Positions 1 to 7,667 of a stretch of 54,037 bases of DNA are shown piece by piece. A model generated the notes under the pieces. The model was given only the letters and a program-made list of their open reading frames with translations, made no database searches and had not been told where the DNA came from. The position numbers were made by a program, and so were the translations under genes. This DNA is from Deltaproteobacteria bacterium RIFOXYD12_FULL_56_24 (GTDB lineage: Bacteria; Desulfobacterota; Desulfobulbia; Desulfobulbales; Desulfurivibrionaceae), in assembly GCA_001799285.1 (NCBI GenBank), contig MGTD01000032.1, positions 1 through 54,037 of the forward strand, in the 5' to 3' direction. How positions within the stretch are numbered: position 1 is the first letter of the stretch; every line of letters starts with the position of its first letter.

Positions 1-6
1 TGTGTC

Positions 7-714
7 TTGGCATGCCGACGGCATTATCCTGCCTGTCAGGGGATAAAATTGGCTTTTTCAGGGCCGACTATTGTAGAGAAAATTCAATTGATCTGTGCTC
101 GCCGTAGCATCAATGACCAGAAACGGCTGGTTATTAAATCAATATCAAGATCAAGCAATGGGGAAATACTTGTTGTAAATCATCCTGATTTACCCACTTG
201 TACCACCAAGACATGTCTTTTTTATTACCAAAAAAAAAGAAATTCTCTTCGCGCGATTGAATGTGAGCAAATTAAATATTTAAATGGTTTTTTGGGCTAC
301 AAATTTCCAACCAAGATTTTCGACCTTATTATCAGGCAATCTCAACGAGTAAGCACTCCAAACAATTCTTCTGTTGTTTTTTGTATCCAAGGCAAAAGCC
401 GAATTTTTCACGGGAAAATTGATGACATTTCTAGCAATGGCGCCAAATTTCTCGTCAATATTTCATCTATCGTAACAAAAAATACTATTATCGAAAATTT
501 AACGATGTCACTTTTTTACCGTTCTAAATACATAGAGGAGATGAACATTCATATTCCTCAAGCAAAAGTGACTTGGCTCGAAGGTGATGAGACAACAACA
601 AATACCCTTGGCGTTCAATTCCTGCTTAAGGGGAAAGACTATGATCAACTGTCTAGTTATTTGGACTTACGCTCAATTGAAGATTCCAACAAAGATAGGT
701 CTATAAACTCGTAA
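7..714 (+). CDS. PilZ-domain protein (start uncertain, possibly runs off the left edge)
   Basis: Probable c-di-GMP receptor. The C-terminal half carries the two PilZ signatures: RxxxR (RQSQR, about residues 110-114) and [DN]xSxxG (DISSNG, about 140-145), followed by a beta-rich stretch ending in LGVQFL. The N-terminal 100 residues are not recognised and may be a YcgR-like accessory domain. The first possible start here is a TTG at position 7 with no visible ribosome binding site, and the frame is open to the window edge, so the true start may lie outside. The gene is clearly AT-richer than the genes that follow, which suggests a different origin. A hairpin terminator follows directly. PilZ family is fairly safe; target and output are unknown. 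Confidence 0.65.
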   Translation: MACRRHYPACQGIKLAFSGPTIVEKIQLICARRSINDQKRLVIKSISRSSNGEILVVNHPDLPTCTTKTCLFYYQKKRNSLRAIECEQIKYLNGFLGYKFPTKIFDLIIRQSQRVSTPNNSSVVFCIQGKSRIFHGKIDDISSNGAKFLVNISSIVTKNTIIENLTMSLFYRSKYIEEMNIHIPQAKVTWLEGDETTTNTLGVQFLLKGKDYDQLSSYLDLRSIEDSNKDRSINS

Positions 715-715
715 G

Positions 716-737
716 AAAACGGGAAACCTCCGTTTTT
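716..737 (+). terminator. Rho-independent terminator after the PilZ gene
   Basis: The inverted repeat AAAACGG/CCGTTTT with a 7-nt loop begins 2 nt after the stop codon and runs into a short T stretch. It lies between the convergent PilZ gene and the metallo-hydrolase gene. Confidence 0.6.
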
Positions 738-811
738 CCCTCGACTTTACTTGTCATGGATGTCCCCGATTGATTTACCCCCATTGCGGTTGCCTATGCG
801 GAGGAGAAGGC

Positions 812-1759
812 TCAGAATTCCATGAGCAGCCCGTCATAGGCCAGCTCCACCTCCAGCAGGCCTTGGCCGTAGATCTCGGCGTATTTCCTAGTATCTGCCA
901 AAAATCGGGCCAGCCCCTCGTCGTCACCGGTATGCTCGCTGTGGAAGAGGCAGAGACGGCGGACCTCACTGATGACCGCAAGCTCCACCCCGACCAGATT
1001 GCTGGAGTGACCCCAGTTTTCCTTGTCCACCAGAGCATCCCGCAGGGAGTACTGGGCGTCAAAAATCAACAGGTCCGCCCCCTTGCAGAAATCGACAAAG
1101 GGATAGCCCTTGGAGTCGCCATTCTCCTTATGTTCGCCGTCGGTGGCATAGACCATGGTCCGGCCCTGCCGCCTGATCCGAAAGGCATAGGAGTCGCCTG
1201 GGTGGTTTAGCCTCATTGGCGTGACCGTAAAGCCGTTGATCGTATACTCCTCATCCGGTTCCAGTTGGACGAATTCGATCTCGGCCGCCATGGCGGCCAG
1301 GGGCACAGGGAAACTTGGCATCTTCTGCTGGTTTGTAAAGACCTCGCTCAGCCGAGGATGGCAGCCATGGATAATGATCCGGTTGCCAGGCCTATAGGCG
1401 GGCATAAAAAAGGGAAAGCCCTGGATGTGATCCCAGTGCGGGTGGGAGAGCAAAAGGTGAAAGGTGGCGGGGTGGCGGCCGGCCTCCGGGCTCCCTCCCA
1501 GGTCCCGCAGACCGGTGCCGGCATCGAGGATCAACCGCTCCTCGCCGCTCGCCACCTCGACACAGGAGGTGTTGGTGCCGAAACCGCCGGCCACGGCAAA
1601 GGGGAGTTCATCGATAAAGCGCTGCCGCTCCTCGGCGGTGGCCAGTGATCGCTCGCCGACCAGTTCCAGGGCGCGGAGCAGCTTAGCCCGGATGGTGGCC
1701 GCCGAACAGCTGGTCGGCAGAGAGCCTCGACTCCCCCAAAATCGTACGTTCATCCCCAT
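812..1759 (-). CDS. Metallo-beta-lactamase-fold hydrolase
   Basis: A 315-aa soluble protein of the MBL fold. It opens with VRFWGSRGSLP, typical of the MBL subgroup related to class II cyclic-nucleotide phosphodiesterases and RNase Z. The metal motif HxHxDH is present (HPHWDH, residues 106-111), with later ligands in LNHPGDS, YATDGEH and FHSEHTGDD. The likely activity is metal-dependent phosphodiester or ester hydrolysis; the substrate cannot be told. Two ATGs (1757-1759 and 1751-1753) could start it. It is the last gene of the minus-strand partner-switching cluster, 44 nt downstream of the RsbU-type phosphatase, so it may process a small molecule or nucleotide in the same response. Confidence 0.8.
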   Translation of the reverse strand: MGMNVRFWGSRGSLPTSCSAATIRAKLLRALELVGERSLATAEERQRFIDELPFAVAGGFGTNTSCVEVASGEERLILDAGTGLRDLGGSPEAGRHPATFHLLLSHPHWDHIQGFPFFMPAYRPGNRIIIHGCHPRLSEVFTNQQKMPSFPVPLAAMAAEIEFVQLEPDEEYTINGFTVTPMRLNHPGDSYAFRIRRQGRTMVYATDGEHKENGDSKGYPFVDFCKGADLLIFDAQYSLRDALVDKENWGHSSNLVGVELAVISEVRRLCLFHSEHTGDDEGLARFLADTRKYAEIYGQGLLEVELAYDGLLMEF

Positions 1760-1803
1760 ATCTTTGCTATCCCTCGGATGTTGTTTGGTTGTAGCTATTA
1801 AGC

Positions 1804-3765
1804 TTACAGGGCAAGGACGTTACTCCCATTGCCAACGGCCCCCCCCCGGTACTCGATGGCCAAGAGGGTGATATCATCCGCCTGGGCCGCCTGGCCGGCG
1901 AACTCCTGCACCGAGTCCATGGTCCTCTCCACCAGCACCTGCACCGGCTGGCGACCGAACCCGCGCACGGTATCGAGCAGGCGTTGATCCGAATAGAGGA
2001 GATCCTCCTCGTTCCGGGCCTCGGTAACCCCGTCGGTGTAGAGCAGTAACTGGTCGCCGGCCGCAAGCCGCATGGCCGCCGGGCGGTATTTGCTACCCTC
2101 CATACCCCCCAGCACCAGGCCGGGCGGTACGCTAAGCCACTCCACCTCCCCGCCCCTACGGATAACCACCGGTGGATTGTGGCCGCCATTGGCAAAGGCG
2201 ACCTCGCCGCTGGTAAGATCGAGCACCCCGCAAAACAGGGTCACGAACATGGCGGAGTCGTTCTCCAGGCACAACTCGTTATTCACCTGCTCCAACAGCA
2301 CGGCCGGGGGGATGTCAACGCCCGCCATCCCCTTAAGCAGGGTCTTGGTGACCGCCATGAACAGGGCCGCCGGCACCCCCTTGTCCGAGACATCACCCAC
2401 CGAAAAGAGGAGGTGGGTCTCATCGAGCAGGAAGAAGTCGTAGAGATCGCCCCCCACGTGGCGCGCCGGTTCCAGTCTGGCAAAGATATCGAAACTGGTC
2501 TTGTCCGGGAAGGGCGGGAAGTGCTTGGGCAGGAAGCTCATCTGGATGGTGCGGGCGATCTTCAGCTCGCTCTCGATCCGTTCCTTGGCCGCGGTGGTCT
2601 CGGCCAGATCGGCGATGTATTCCTTGAGCGCCACTTTCATGTCGCCAAAGGAGCGGGTCAGGTCGCCGACCTCGTCATTGGCGCCCACGTTCGGCAACTC
2701 GATATCCAGGTTGCCGCGGGCAATCTCGCCGGTGGTGAGGGCCAGGGTGGTGAGCGGTCGGGTGACCGAGCGGGCGATCATGGCGATCACCAGCCCGAGA
2801 AGCAGAAAACCTGCGGCCCCGAGCAGGATGACCGAGACGGTGAGCTGGCGGACCGGGGCAAAAAGCTCGTCCGCGGGAAAGACCACCCCCAGGGACCAGC
2901 CGCTCATGAGCAAGGGCTCATAGGCCAGCCAGGCCGGCCGCTGGCTGTGGAAATCGGTAAAGGAGGTAAACCCCCTCTTGCCCTGGATCATGGCCTTGCC
3001 GATGGTCCGCAGGGAGTCGTCGTGCCGTTCCTCAGCAAGGCTAAAGAGGCTCTCTCGGATGATCAGGCGGGGGTCGGGATGGGTGACCAGCACGCCGTTG
3101 GCCGAGACCAGAAAGGCATAGCCGGTCTTGCCGATCTTGACGCTCTCCACCAGCTGTTTGAGCCAGGCGAGGGAGATATCGGCGGTGACCACCCCGGCCG
3201 CCTTCCGGTCGCCCCCCTGTTGCCGGAAGAAGGGGACCGAGTAGGTGGCCATCAGGATGTTGCCGCCCCCCTCGTCATAGTAGGGCTCACTCCAGCTCGG
3301 CCGCCCCAGTTCCGTGGGGATCTGATACCAGTCGAGATAGAAATAGCGGTAGTCGTCCCCGCCCAGATAGGTGATGGCCGGTTTCCCCTCCTCGCGATAA
3401 CAGTAGGGCGCAAAGTAGAGGGAGTCGGCGGCAAAGCCGTGGGGCTCATAGGCTATGGCCGAACCGTAGATCTCCGGGTTACGAGTCACGGTATCGCGCA
3501 GGAGCTGCAACAGCCCTTCTTGGTTGTAGCCGTCGCCTCCCACCACATCGGCCAGGTTGGCGGGGATCTTCTGCACCCCGGCAAGGACGGATTGAATCCG
3601 ATACACCGTGGCCAGGGAGAGGTTCCTGGCACTGCCCTCCACCTCACGCAGCACGATCCTCTTGGTGAAGAAGTGGTTATAGGCCGCCGTGGCGCCAAAG
3701 ATGACCGAGGTGCCGGTCAGGATCATGACGATCAGTCTGGCCGCCAGTCCGATTCGTTTACTCAT
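1804..3765 (-). CDS. Membrane RsbU/SpoIIE-type PP2C phosphatase with dCache sensor and HAMP
   Basis: A 653-aa transmembrane phosphatase expected to dephosphorylate a STAS anti-sigma antagonist. Order of parts: TM helix (about 7-27), a large periplasmic dCache-like sensor (about 30-300), second TM helix (about 310-335), HAMP (about 335-390), a short coiled coil, then a PPM/SpoIIE phosphatase domain (about 415-640). Metal-binding motifs are visible: GGDLYDFF, GDVSDKGVPAALFM, NGGHNPP, YTDGVTEA and ADDITLL. Its ATG overlaps the stop codon of the upstream binding-protein gene by 4 nt (ATGA), so the two are translationally coupled. The STAS and RsbW-like genes of the same cluster supply the likely substrate and the opposing kinase. 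Confidence 0.9.
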   Translation of the reverse strand: MSKRIGLAARLIVMILTGTSVIFGATAAYNHFFTKRIVLREVEGSARNLSLATVYRIQSVLAGVQKIPANLADVVGGDGYNQEGLLQLLRDTVTRNPEIYGSAIAYEPHGFAADSLYFAPYCYREEGKPAITYLGGDDYRYFYLDWYQIPTELGRPSWSEPYYDEGGGNILMATYSVPFFRQQGGDRKAAGVVTADISLAWLKQLVESVKIGKTGYAFLVSANGVLVTHPDPRLIIRESLFSLAEERHDDSLRTIGKAMIQGKRGFTSFTDFHSQRPAWLAYEPLLMSGWSLGVVFPADELFAPVRQLTVSVILLGAAGFLLLGLVIAMIARSVTRPLTTLALTTGEIARGNLDIELPNVGANDEVGDLTRSFGDMKVALKEYIADLAETTAAKERIESELKIARTIQMSFLPKHFPPFPDKTSFDIFARLEPARHVGGDLYDFFLLDETHLLFSVGDVSDKGVPAALFMAVTKTLLKGMAGVDIPPAVLLEQVNNELCLENDSAMFVTLFCGVLDLTSGEVAFANGGHNPPVVIRRGGEVEWLSVPPGLVLGGMEGSKYRPAAMRLAAGDQLLLYTDGVTEARNEEDLLYSDQRLLDTVRGFGRQPVQVLVERTMDSVQEFAGQAAQADDITLLAIEYRGGAVGNGSNVLAL

Positions 3766-4742
3766 TCATCACCCAACCCCATGACGAAAAATTTCTCATA
3801 AGGGGGATACCCCTGCAACTGACCGCCACTCCGCAGCTCCGCGGCCACCCGCTGGTAATCCTCTCGCTTCAGGATCCCGAATCCCGGCCTGTCGGGCAGC
3901 ATGATGTCACGCATGCGGGCCAGCATCCACTCCTGGTGGGCTCGGTTGGTTGATACCTTGGCCGCCTCGGCCCGGCGAAGCACCACGTCCACCGCCTCAT
4001 CGGGATGGGCAAAGGCATAGCGCCACCCCTTGAGGCTCGCGCGCACAAAGGCCCGGCAGAGCGCAGGTTTGGCTGCCCAGGTCGAGGCCAGACAGTAGAT
4101 GCCGTCTTCCGGCATGTTGAGGCCGTAATCAAAGAAAAAAAATGGGGTCAGGTCGCCGGGCTCAAGGCCCGCGTTCAGCAACATGTGGTACTCGTTGTAC
4201 CACATGGCCGAGATCACATCGACCCCACCCCGCAGGAAGAGATTGGCTGTGGTCCCTTGGGAGACCGGGGTGATCGCAAGCCGGAACTTCCGGAAAAAGG
4301 CCCGGGGCTGGATCTGATACTCGTCGCCCCACATGCCCACCCGCCGGCCATTTAGGTCCTCGGGCCGGGTGATGCCGCTCCCCCGGCGGGCCACCAACAT
4401 CAAGGAGGATCGCTGCACCAGCTGGGCCAGATTGACTACCGGCAACCCCTGGGCTCGGACCTCCAGACCCCGGCCCAGGAAGAGGGTGCCGAAATCCGCC
4501 TTGCCGCTGGCCAGGAGATCGGTGGGGGGAAGAGATGGCCCACCCTCCAGGATGCGCACCGTTATCCCCTGCTCGCGGAAAAATCCCTTCTCCTCGGCTA
4601 GGTAGAAACCGGCGAACTGGGCCTGGGGCACCCACTGGGGGATAAAGGTCACCACGGGCAGCTCGGCGGCCGGCCCGGCCATGGCCGGTGCCACCCAGGT
4701 CAAGATCAGCAGGATGATCAGTAGCTTCAGTATCCGGCGCAT
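3762..4742 (-). CDS. NMT1/THI5-like periplasmic binding protein
   Basis: A 326-aa secreted binding protein with a clear signal peptide (residues 1-22, cleavage after APAMA). The mature part has the NMT1/THI5 (SsuA/ThiY-like) pattern: FIPQWVPQAQFAGFYLAEEKGFFREQG, then a middle domain with the LNGRRVGMWG motif. Family members usually deliver pyrimidine, sulfonate or nitrate-type ligands to ABC transporters. No permease or ATPase gene lies nearby. Instead it is coupled by a 4-nt overlap to a sensor phosphatase, which suggests it presents a ligand to the dCache sensor rather than to a transporter (inference). It begins about 170 nt after the RsbW-like gene, across a repeat-bearing gap. Confidence 0.85.
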   Translation of the reverse strand: MRRILKLLIILLILTWVAPAMAGPAAELPVVTFIPQWVPQAQFAGFYLAEEKGFFREQGITVRILEGGPSLPPTDLLASGKADFGTLFLGRGLEVRAQGLPVVNLAQLVQRSSLMLVARRGSGITRPEDLNGRRVGMWGDEYQIQPRAFFRKFRLAITPVSQGTTANLFLRGGVDVISAMWYNEYHMLLNAGLEPGDLTPFFFFDYGLNMPEDGIYCLASTWAAKPALCRAFVRASLKGWRYAFAHPDEAVDVVLRRAEAAKVSTNRAHQEWMLARMRDIMLPDRPGFGILKREDYQRVAAELRSGGQLQGYPPYEKFFVMGLGDE

Positions 4743-4759
4743 CGTCTCTTCTTTAACAA

Positions 4760-4902
4760 GAATTCAGGAGTCAGGAGAAAAGAGCTCGAATTGAGCAGTT
4801 TTTACGCCCGCCCCAAGTCAGTTTCGGGCCAACGGCAACACCGACGAGCCCCTGCCATTCGTTTGATAACACCTGCTATTCAGAATTCCAACTCCTGAAT
4901 TC
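4760..4902. repeat. Inverted repeat pair in the gap between binding-protein and RsbW-like genes
   Basis: GAATTCAGGAGT (4760-4771) and its exact complement ACTCCTGAATTC (4891-4902) bound the 174-bp gap. Variants of the AATTC/AGGAGTC motif recur inside it. It looks like a dispersed intergenic repeat rather than a gene; no ORF is supported here. Confidence 0.5.
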
Positions 4903-4916
4903 CGACTCCCAAGCAG

Positions 4917-5387
4917 TTACCTTTTCTTAAACGAAATCGTCAGCACATTCTGATCGGACCGCCGTTCATAACGGAGCTCCTCGGCCATCTGGCGGGCCAA
5001 AAAGACCCCGAGCCCCCCGATCTCCCGGTCCTCCAACCGCAGGTCCGGATCTGGATCGCTCACGGACAGGGGATCAAATGGTTCGCCCTGGTCGATAATC
5101 GTCAAGCGAAAGCCGCTCCCGTCCCCATCGCAGGCTACAGTCACCGGCCCGCCACCCGCCGGGTAGGCGTAGCTGATCACATTGGCCAAGAGATCGTCAA
5201 CCGCCACCTCAATCCGGAGGCACTGCCCAGGGCCGACACCATGGCGTTCGGCCTGGAGGACAATGAACTCCTTGAGGGGTGTCAGGTTGGCGAACTCGGC
5301 GGCCAATGTTAGCTGGTCCGCGGACTGGGAGGAGACGACCCCCGCCTCCTCGACCGTGACGGCCTTTCTGCTCGATCCCAATCCCAT
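4917..5387 (-). CDS. RsbW/SpoIIAB-like serine kinase (anti-sigma factor type)
   Basis: A 156-aa GHKL-ATPase of the partner-switching type. The ATP-binding boxes are seen as EVAVDDLLANVISYAYP (N box), DQGEPFDP (G1) and GLGVFLARQM (G2). Family members phosphorylate a STAS antagonist on serine and sequester a sigma factor or other target. Its start codon touches the stop of the STAS gene (shared base 5387), so both are co-translated. No sigma factor gene is visible in the window, so the output partner is elsewhere or is not a sigma factor. Confidence 0.88.
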   Translation of the reverse strand: MGLGSSRKAVTVEEAGVVSSQSADQLTLAAEFANLTPLKEFIVLQAERHGVGPGQCLRIEVAVDDLLANVISYAYPAGGGPVTVACDGDGSGFRLTIIDQGEPFDPLSVSDPDPDLRLEDREIGGLGVFLARQMAEELRYERRSDQNVLTISFKKR

Positions 5388-5719
5388 TAGAGCTTGGTCA
5401 GGGCCTCGGCCCGGTCGGTACAGATGGTGAAGATGGTAGAAAACCCGGAGATGTCAAAGACCTCCTTGACCACACCGCCAAGCCCGCACAGGACCACGGT
5501 TCCCTCCATGGGTTTAAGCTTCTTGGCCAGGAAAAGCATACTGCGCAGCCCGGCACTGCTGATATATTCCAACAGGCCGAGATCGATGAGGAAACACCGT
5601 TCGCCCGCCTCCAGCCGCTCTTCCATCTCTCTCTGAAAATCAGGGGCCGTCACCGCATCCATGCGGCCCGACACCTCCATGATGCACAGCGCCTTCTCCT
5701 TGCTCAGCTTAACCTCCAT
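5387..5719 (-). CDS. STAS-domain anti-sigma factor antagonist (SpoIIAA/RsbV-like)
   Basis: A 110-aa single STAS domain. The conserved motif around the phosphorylatable serine is YISSAGLR, with Ser55 aligning to the RsbV/SpoIIAA site. It is the first gene of the minus-strand cluster and is directly coupled to the RsbW-like kinase. Expected cycle: the kinase phosphorylates and inactivates it, and the membrane PP2C phosphatase encoded downstream restores it. A good ribosome binding site (GGAGG) lies just upstream of the ATG. Confidence 0.9.
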   Translation of the reverse strand: MEVKLSKEKALCIMEVSGRMDAVTAPDFQREMEERLEAGERCFLIDLGLLEYISSAGLRSMLFLAKKLKPMEGTVVLCGLGGVVKEVFDISGFSTIFTICTDRAEALTKL

Positions 5720-5909
5720 CGCCTCCCTCCTACCGAATTAATACCACACCCACTCTCTCCGGGCACCATCCATGTGCCCCCATCCTACCTGTCTTCGACC
5801 CGCCAGACAAGTTCCTAATTGCCGAAACCTATCCAACTCCCGGCCATCGGGCGATGGCTGACGGAGGTAAGTCAAAAAGATATAAAACAAATCGCCATTA
5901 ACTCAACTA

Positions 5910-6495
5910 TTGCCTTTCAAATACGCACGGTTGGGCGAAGGGTATAGCAATCCGACGCTAAAAAAAGCTTTTGAGGCGCTCTGTCTGGCGCAGGTAGCCC
6001 GTAGAATTACCTCTATTGCTCCTGCTGGTCTACCGTTGGGGGCAAGTGCTTCGGTCAAGGTATTCAAGGCGCTGATGCTGGATCTGGGCTTGATGCGCTA
6101 CCTGTCACGATATTGAGTATGCCAAGGGGGATCTGCTTGCCATCTATCACGGCGCCATGGCTGAACAGTTTGTCGGGCAAGAGATGTTGGTATCGCAGCA
6201 GGGAGCCCTTTATTACTGGAACAGACAGGCAAAAAGCAGTTCCGCCGAGGTTGATTATCTGGCGGTCATTGACGGCATAATTCATCCGGTGGAGGTTAAA
6301 AGAGGCGCTACCGGCAGTCTGAGAAGTCTGCATCTTTTTTTGGCTTTGTATCCGGAGTGCGGTACGGCGCTGGTCTTTTCCGATCAGCCGTATTCCGATC
6401 TTCCAGAACAAAAAATTACTTTTTTACCTCTGTATACTGCTTTTGCAGCAACGAAACCGTCGGGCACAAGAACAGAGTCAGGATTGACATTTTAA
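5910..6495 (+). pseudogene. Remnant of a DUF4143-type AAA ATPase, truncated and frameshifted
   Basis: Two reading frames together look like the C-terminal part of the common AAA_14/DUF4143 ATPases. The first (to the stop at 6114-6116) contains YARLGEGYSNPTLKKAFE and ends in DLGLMRYLSRY. The match continues in another frame from about 6103 (IEYAKGDLLAIYHGAMAEQF, then YYWNRQAKSSSAEVDYL, HPVEVKRGATGSLRSL and LPEQKITFLPLY). The frame change falls near 6100. The N-terminal P-loop domain is missing upstream. A frameshifted, 5'-truncated gene is the simplest reading. Confidence 0.7.
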
Positions 6496-6513
6496 CTTTG
6501 GCGGCCATGGGCG

Positions 6514-6536
6514 CCACCACCATCGTGGTGGTGGCA
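6514..6536. repeat. Perfect 9-bp hairpin between two gene remnants
   Basis: GCCACCACC and GGTGGTGGC are separated by 5 nt. There is no T run, so it is a poor terminator candidate. It sits exactly between the ATPase remnant and the CorC/CNNM remnant. Confidence 0.45.
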
Positions 6537-6564
6537 TAACCTATTGCACCATTGCGGTGCCGAT

Positions 6565-6834
6565 ATGACGGAGAAAGATATTCCCGCCATGCTGGCGGAA
6601 GAGTCGCAGGCAGGGCTGATCGAAAAGCACGAGCACCAGATGGTGCGCAATGTCTTCCGGCTGGATTGCCGCCAAATTTCCTCACTGATGACACCGCGCA
6701 GCGAAATCGTCTATCTGGATCTTACGCAGCCTTTTGAGCAAATCCTGGAAGAGTTGGCCAACAACTCCGATCACTCACGCTTTCCAGTATGTCGGGGTGG
6801 GATGTACGAGGTGCTGGCCAGCCGACTGCCTTAA
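6565..6834 (+). pseudogene. Fragment of a CorC/CNNM-family (HlyC, CBS-domain) membrane protein
   Basis: The translated stretch matches the linker and first CBS segment of DUF21-CBS (CorC/HlyC) proteins: EEEI-like start, AGLIEKHEHQMVRNVFRLD, ISSLMTPRSEIVYLDL, then HSRFPVCRGG. The DUF21 membrane domain, second CBS and CorC_HlyC domain are all absent, and it stops soon after the RGG. With no membrane part and no visible start signal it is best read as a dead internal fragment, next to the ATPase remnant in the same decayed patch. Confidence 0.65.
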
Positions 6835-6953
6835 TCCCGGGAGAAGCCGGATCGCCGGGATTAAGCGGTTGCGGAGCAAGAACAGCAAGAACAGATAGAT
6901 AGAAGCTGACCTGCCGATCCAGTCCGGGACTTGCCGTCCCCATTCTACCACTA

Positions 6954-7565
6954 TTACTGCTCCAAAATCCCAACAATATCAGGAACAGCCTGCTTCATCA
7001 CCTCCTGTATGATGGTGCGGAGCATGGTTTCCGCCAGCCGGTCGCGGTCCTTGATTGCCAGATCGCTGCCTTTTGCCTCATAATGGAGCTTGCGCACCGG
7101 CATGCCGTTTTTCATCACCGTCAGGGAAATCTTGACGGTGCAGGAGGCGTTGACCCGGGAAATATTGTGGACCTGATCGACACTCACTGTTGCAGCGGTG
7201 ATCTCCACCACCTTATTAAAAAGATCCGGGGCTTTTTTTGTCGGGATCACCTGGTAACCGGTTCGGCTAAGCTCGATGTTCATGGCGTTCTGCACTATGC
7301 CGGATGGAGAGACGCCGCTCCACAGAGTATCGATCATTGCGCCTTCGGCGTTTTTGGTATTACCGATGGTCCAGGCCCCTGAGGGGGTTGGCGGTTGCAG
7401 CTCGGCATTAATGAGATAGAGGTCGCCGCCGCCGAAGCGGGTGGTGGATATGGGGTCGTAGCGCAGAACAAGCTGCCGGGTATAGGTGGCGCAGCCACCC
7501 AGGAAAAGGAGAGTTATAAGGCCAATGGCCAGGAGGTTGCGACGGCGGGGGGTGAAATGGGGCAT
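6954..7565 (-). CDS. Predicted outer-membrane or periplasmic lipoprotein
   Basis: A 203-aa protein with a lipoprotein signal: basic start MPHFTPRRRN, hydrophobic stretch, and lipobox LGGC with the lipidated Cys at about residue 25. The remainder is a compact alpha/beta domain without a motif I can assign firmly. It recalls YajG/ABC-type auxiliary lipoproteins (conserved WSGVSPSGIVQNAMNIELSRTGYQV, repeated beta-hairpins). A strong ribosome binding site (AAGGAG) precedes the ATG. It stands alone on the minus strand downstream of rlmN. Confidence 0.7.
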   Translation of the reverse strand: MPHFTPRRRNLLAIGLITLLFLGGCATYTRQLVLRYDPISTTRFGGGDLYLINAELQPPTPSGAWTIGNTKNAEGAMIDTLWSGVSPSGIVQNAMNIELSRTGYQVIPTKKAPDLFNKVVEITAATVSVDQVHNISRVNASCTVKISLTVMKNGMPVRKLHYEAKGSDLAIKDRDRLAETMLRTIIQEVMKQAVPDIVGILEQ

Positions 7566-7667
7566 GTGGTTCTCCTTGGGGTGGACTTTAATTCTTCATC
7601 GGAATGTTATGCTCAATGGGGTTGGTAAGTCAATGGAAAAACCTGCAAGGGCCTGGGAGGGGAGGGG

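Noticed and set aside
2179-3801. A 540-codon open frame on the plus strand opposite the RsbU-type phosphatase
   Set aside because: It is an antisense shadow of a high-GC gene whose minus-strand product has full sensor, HAMP and phosphatase motifs; the plus product is Gly/His/Asp-rich with no family pattern.
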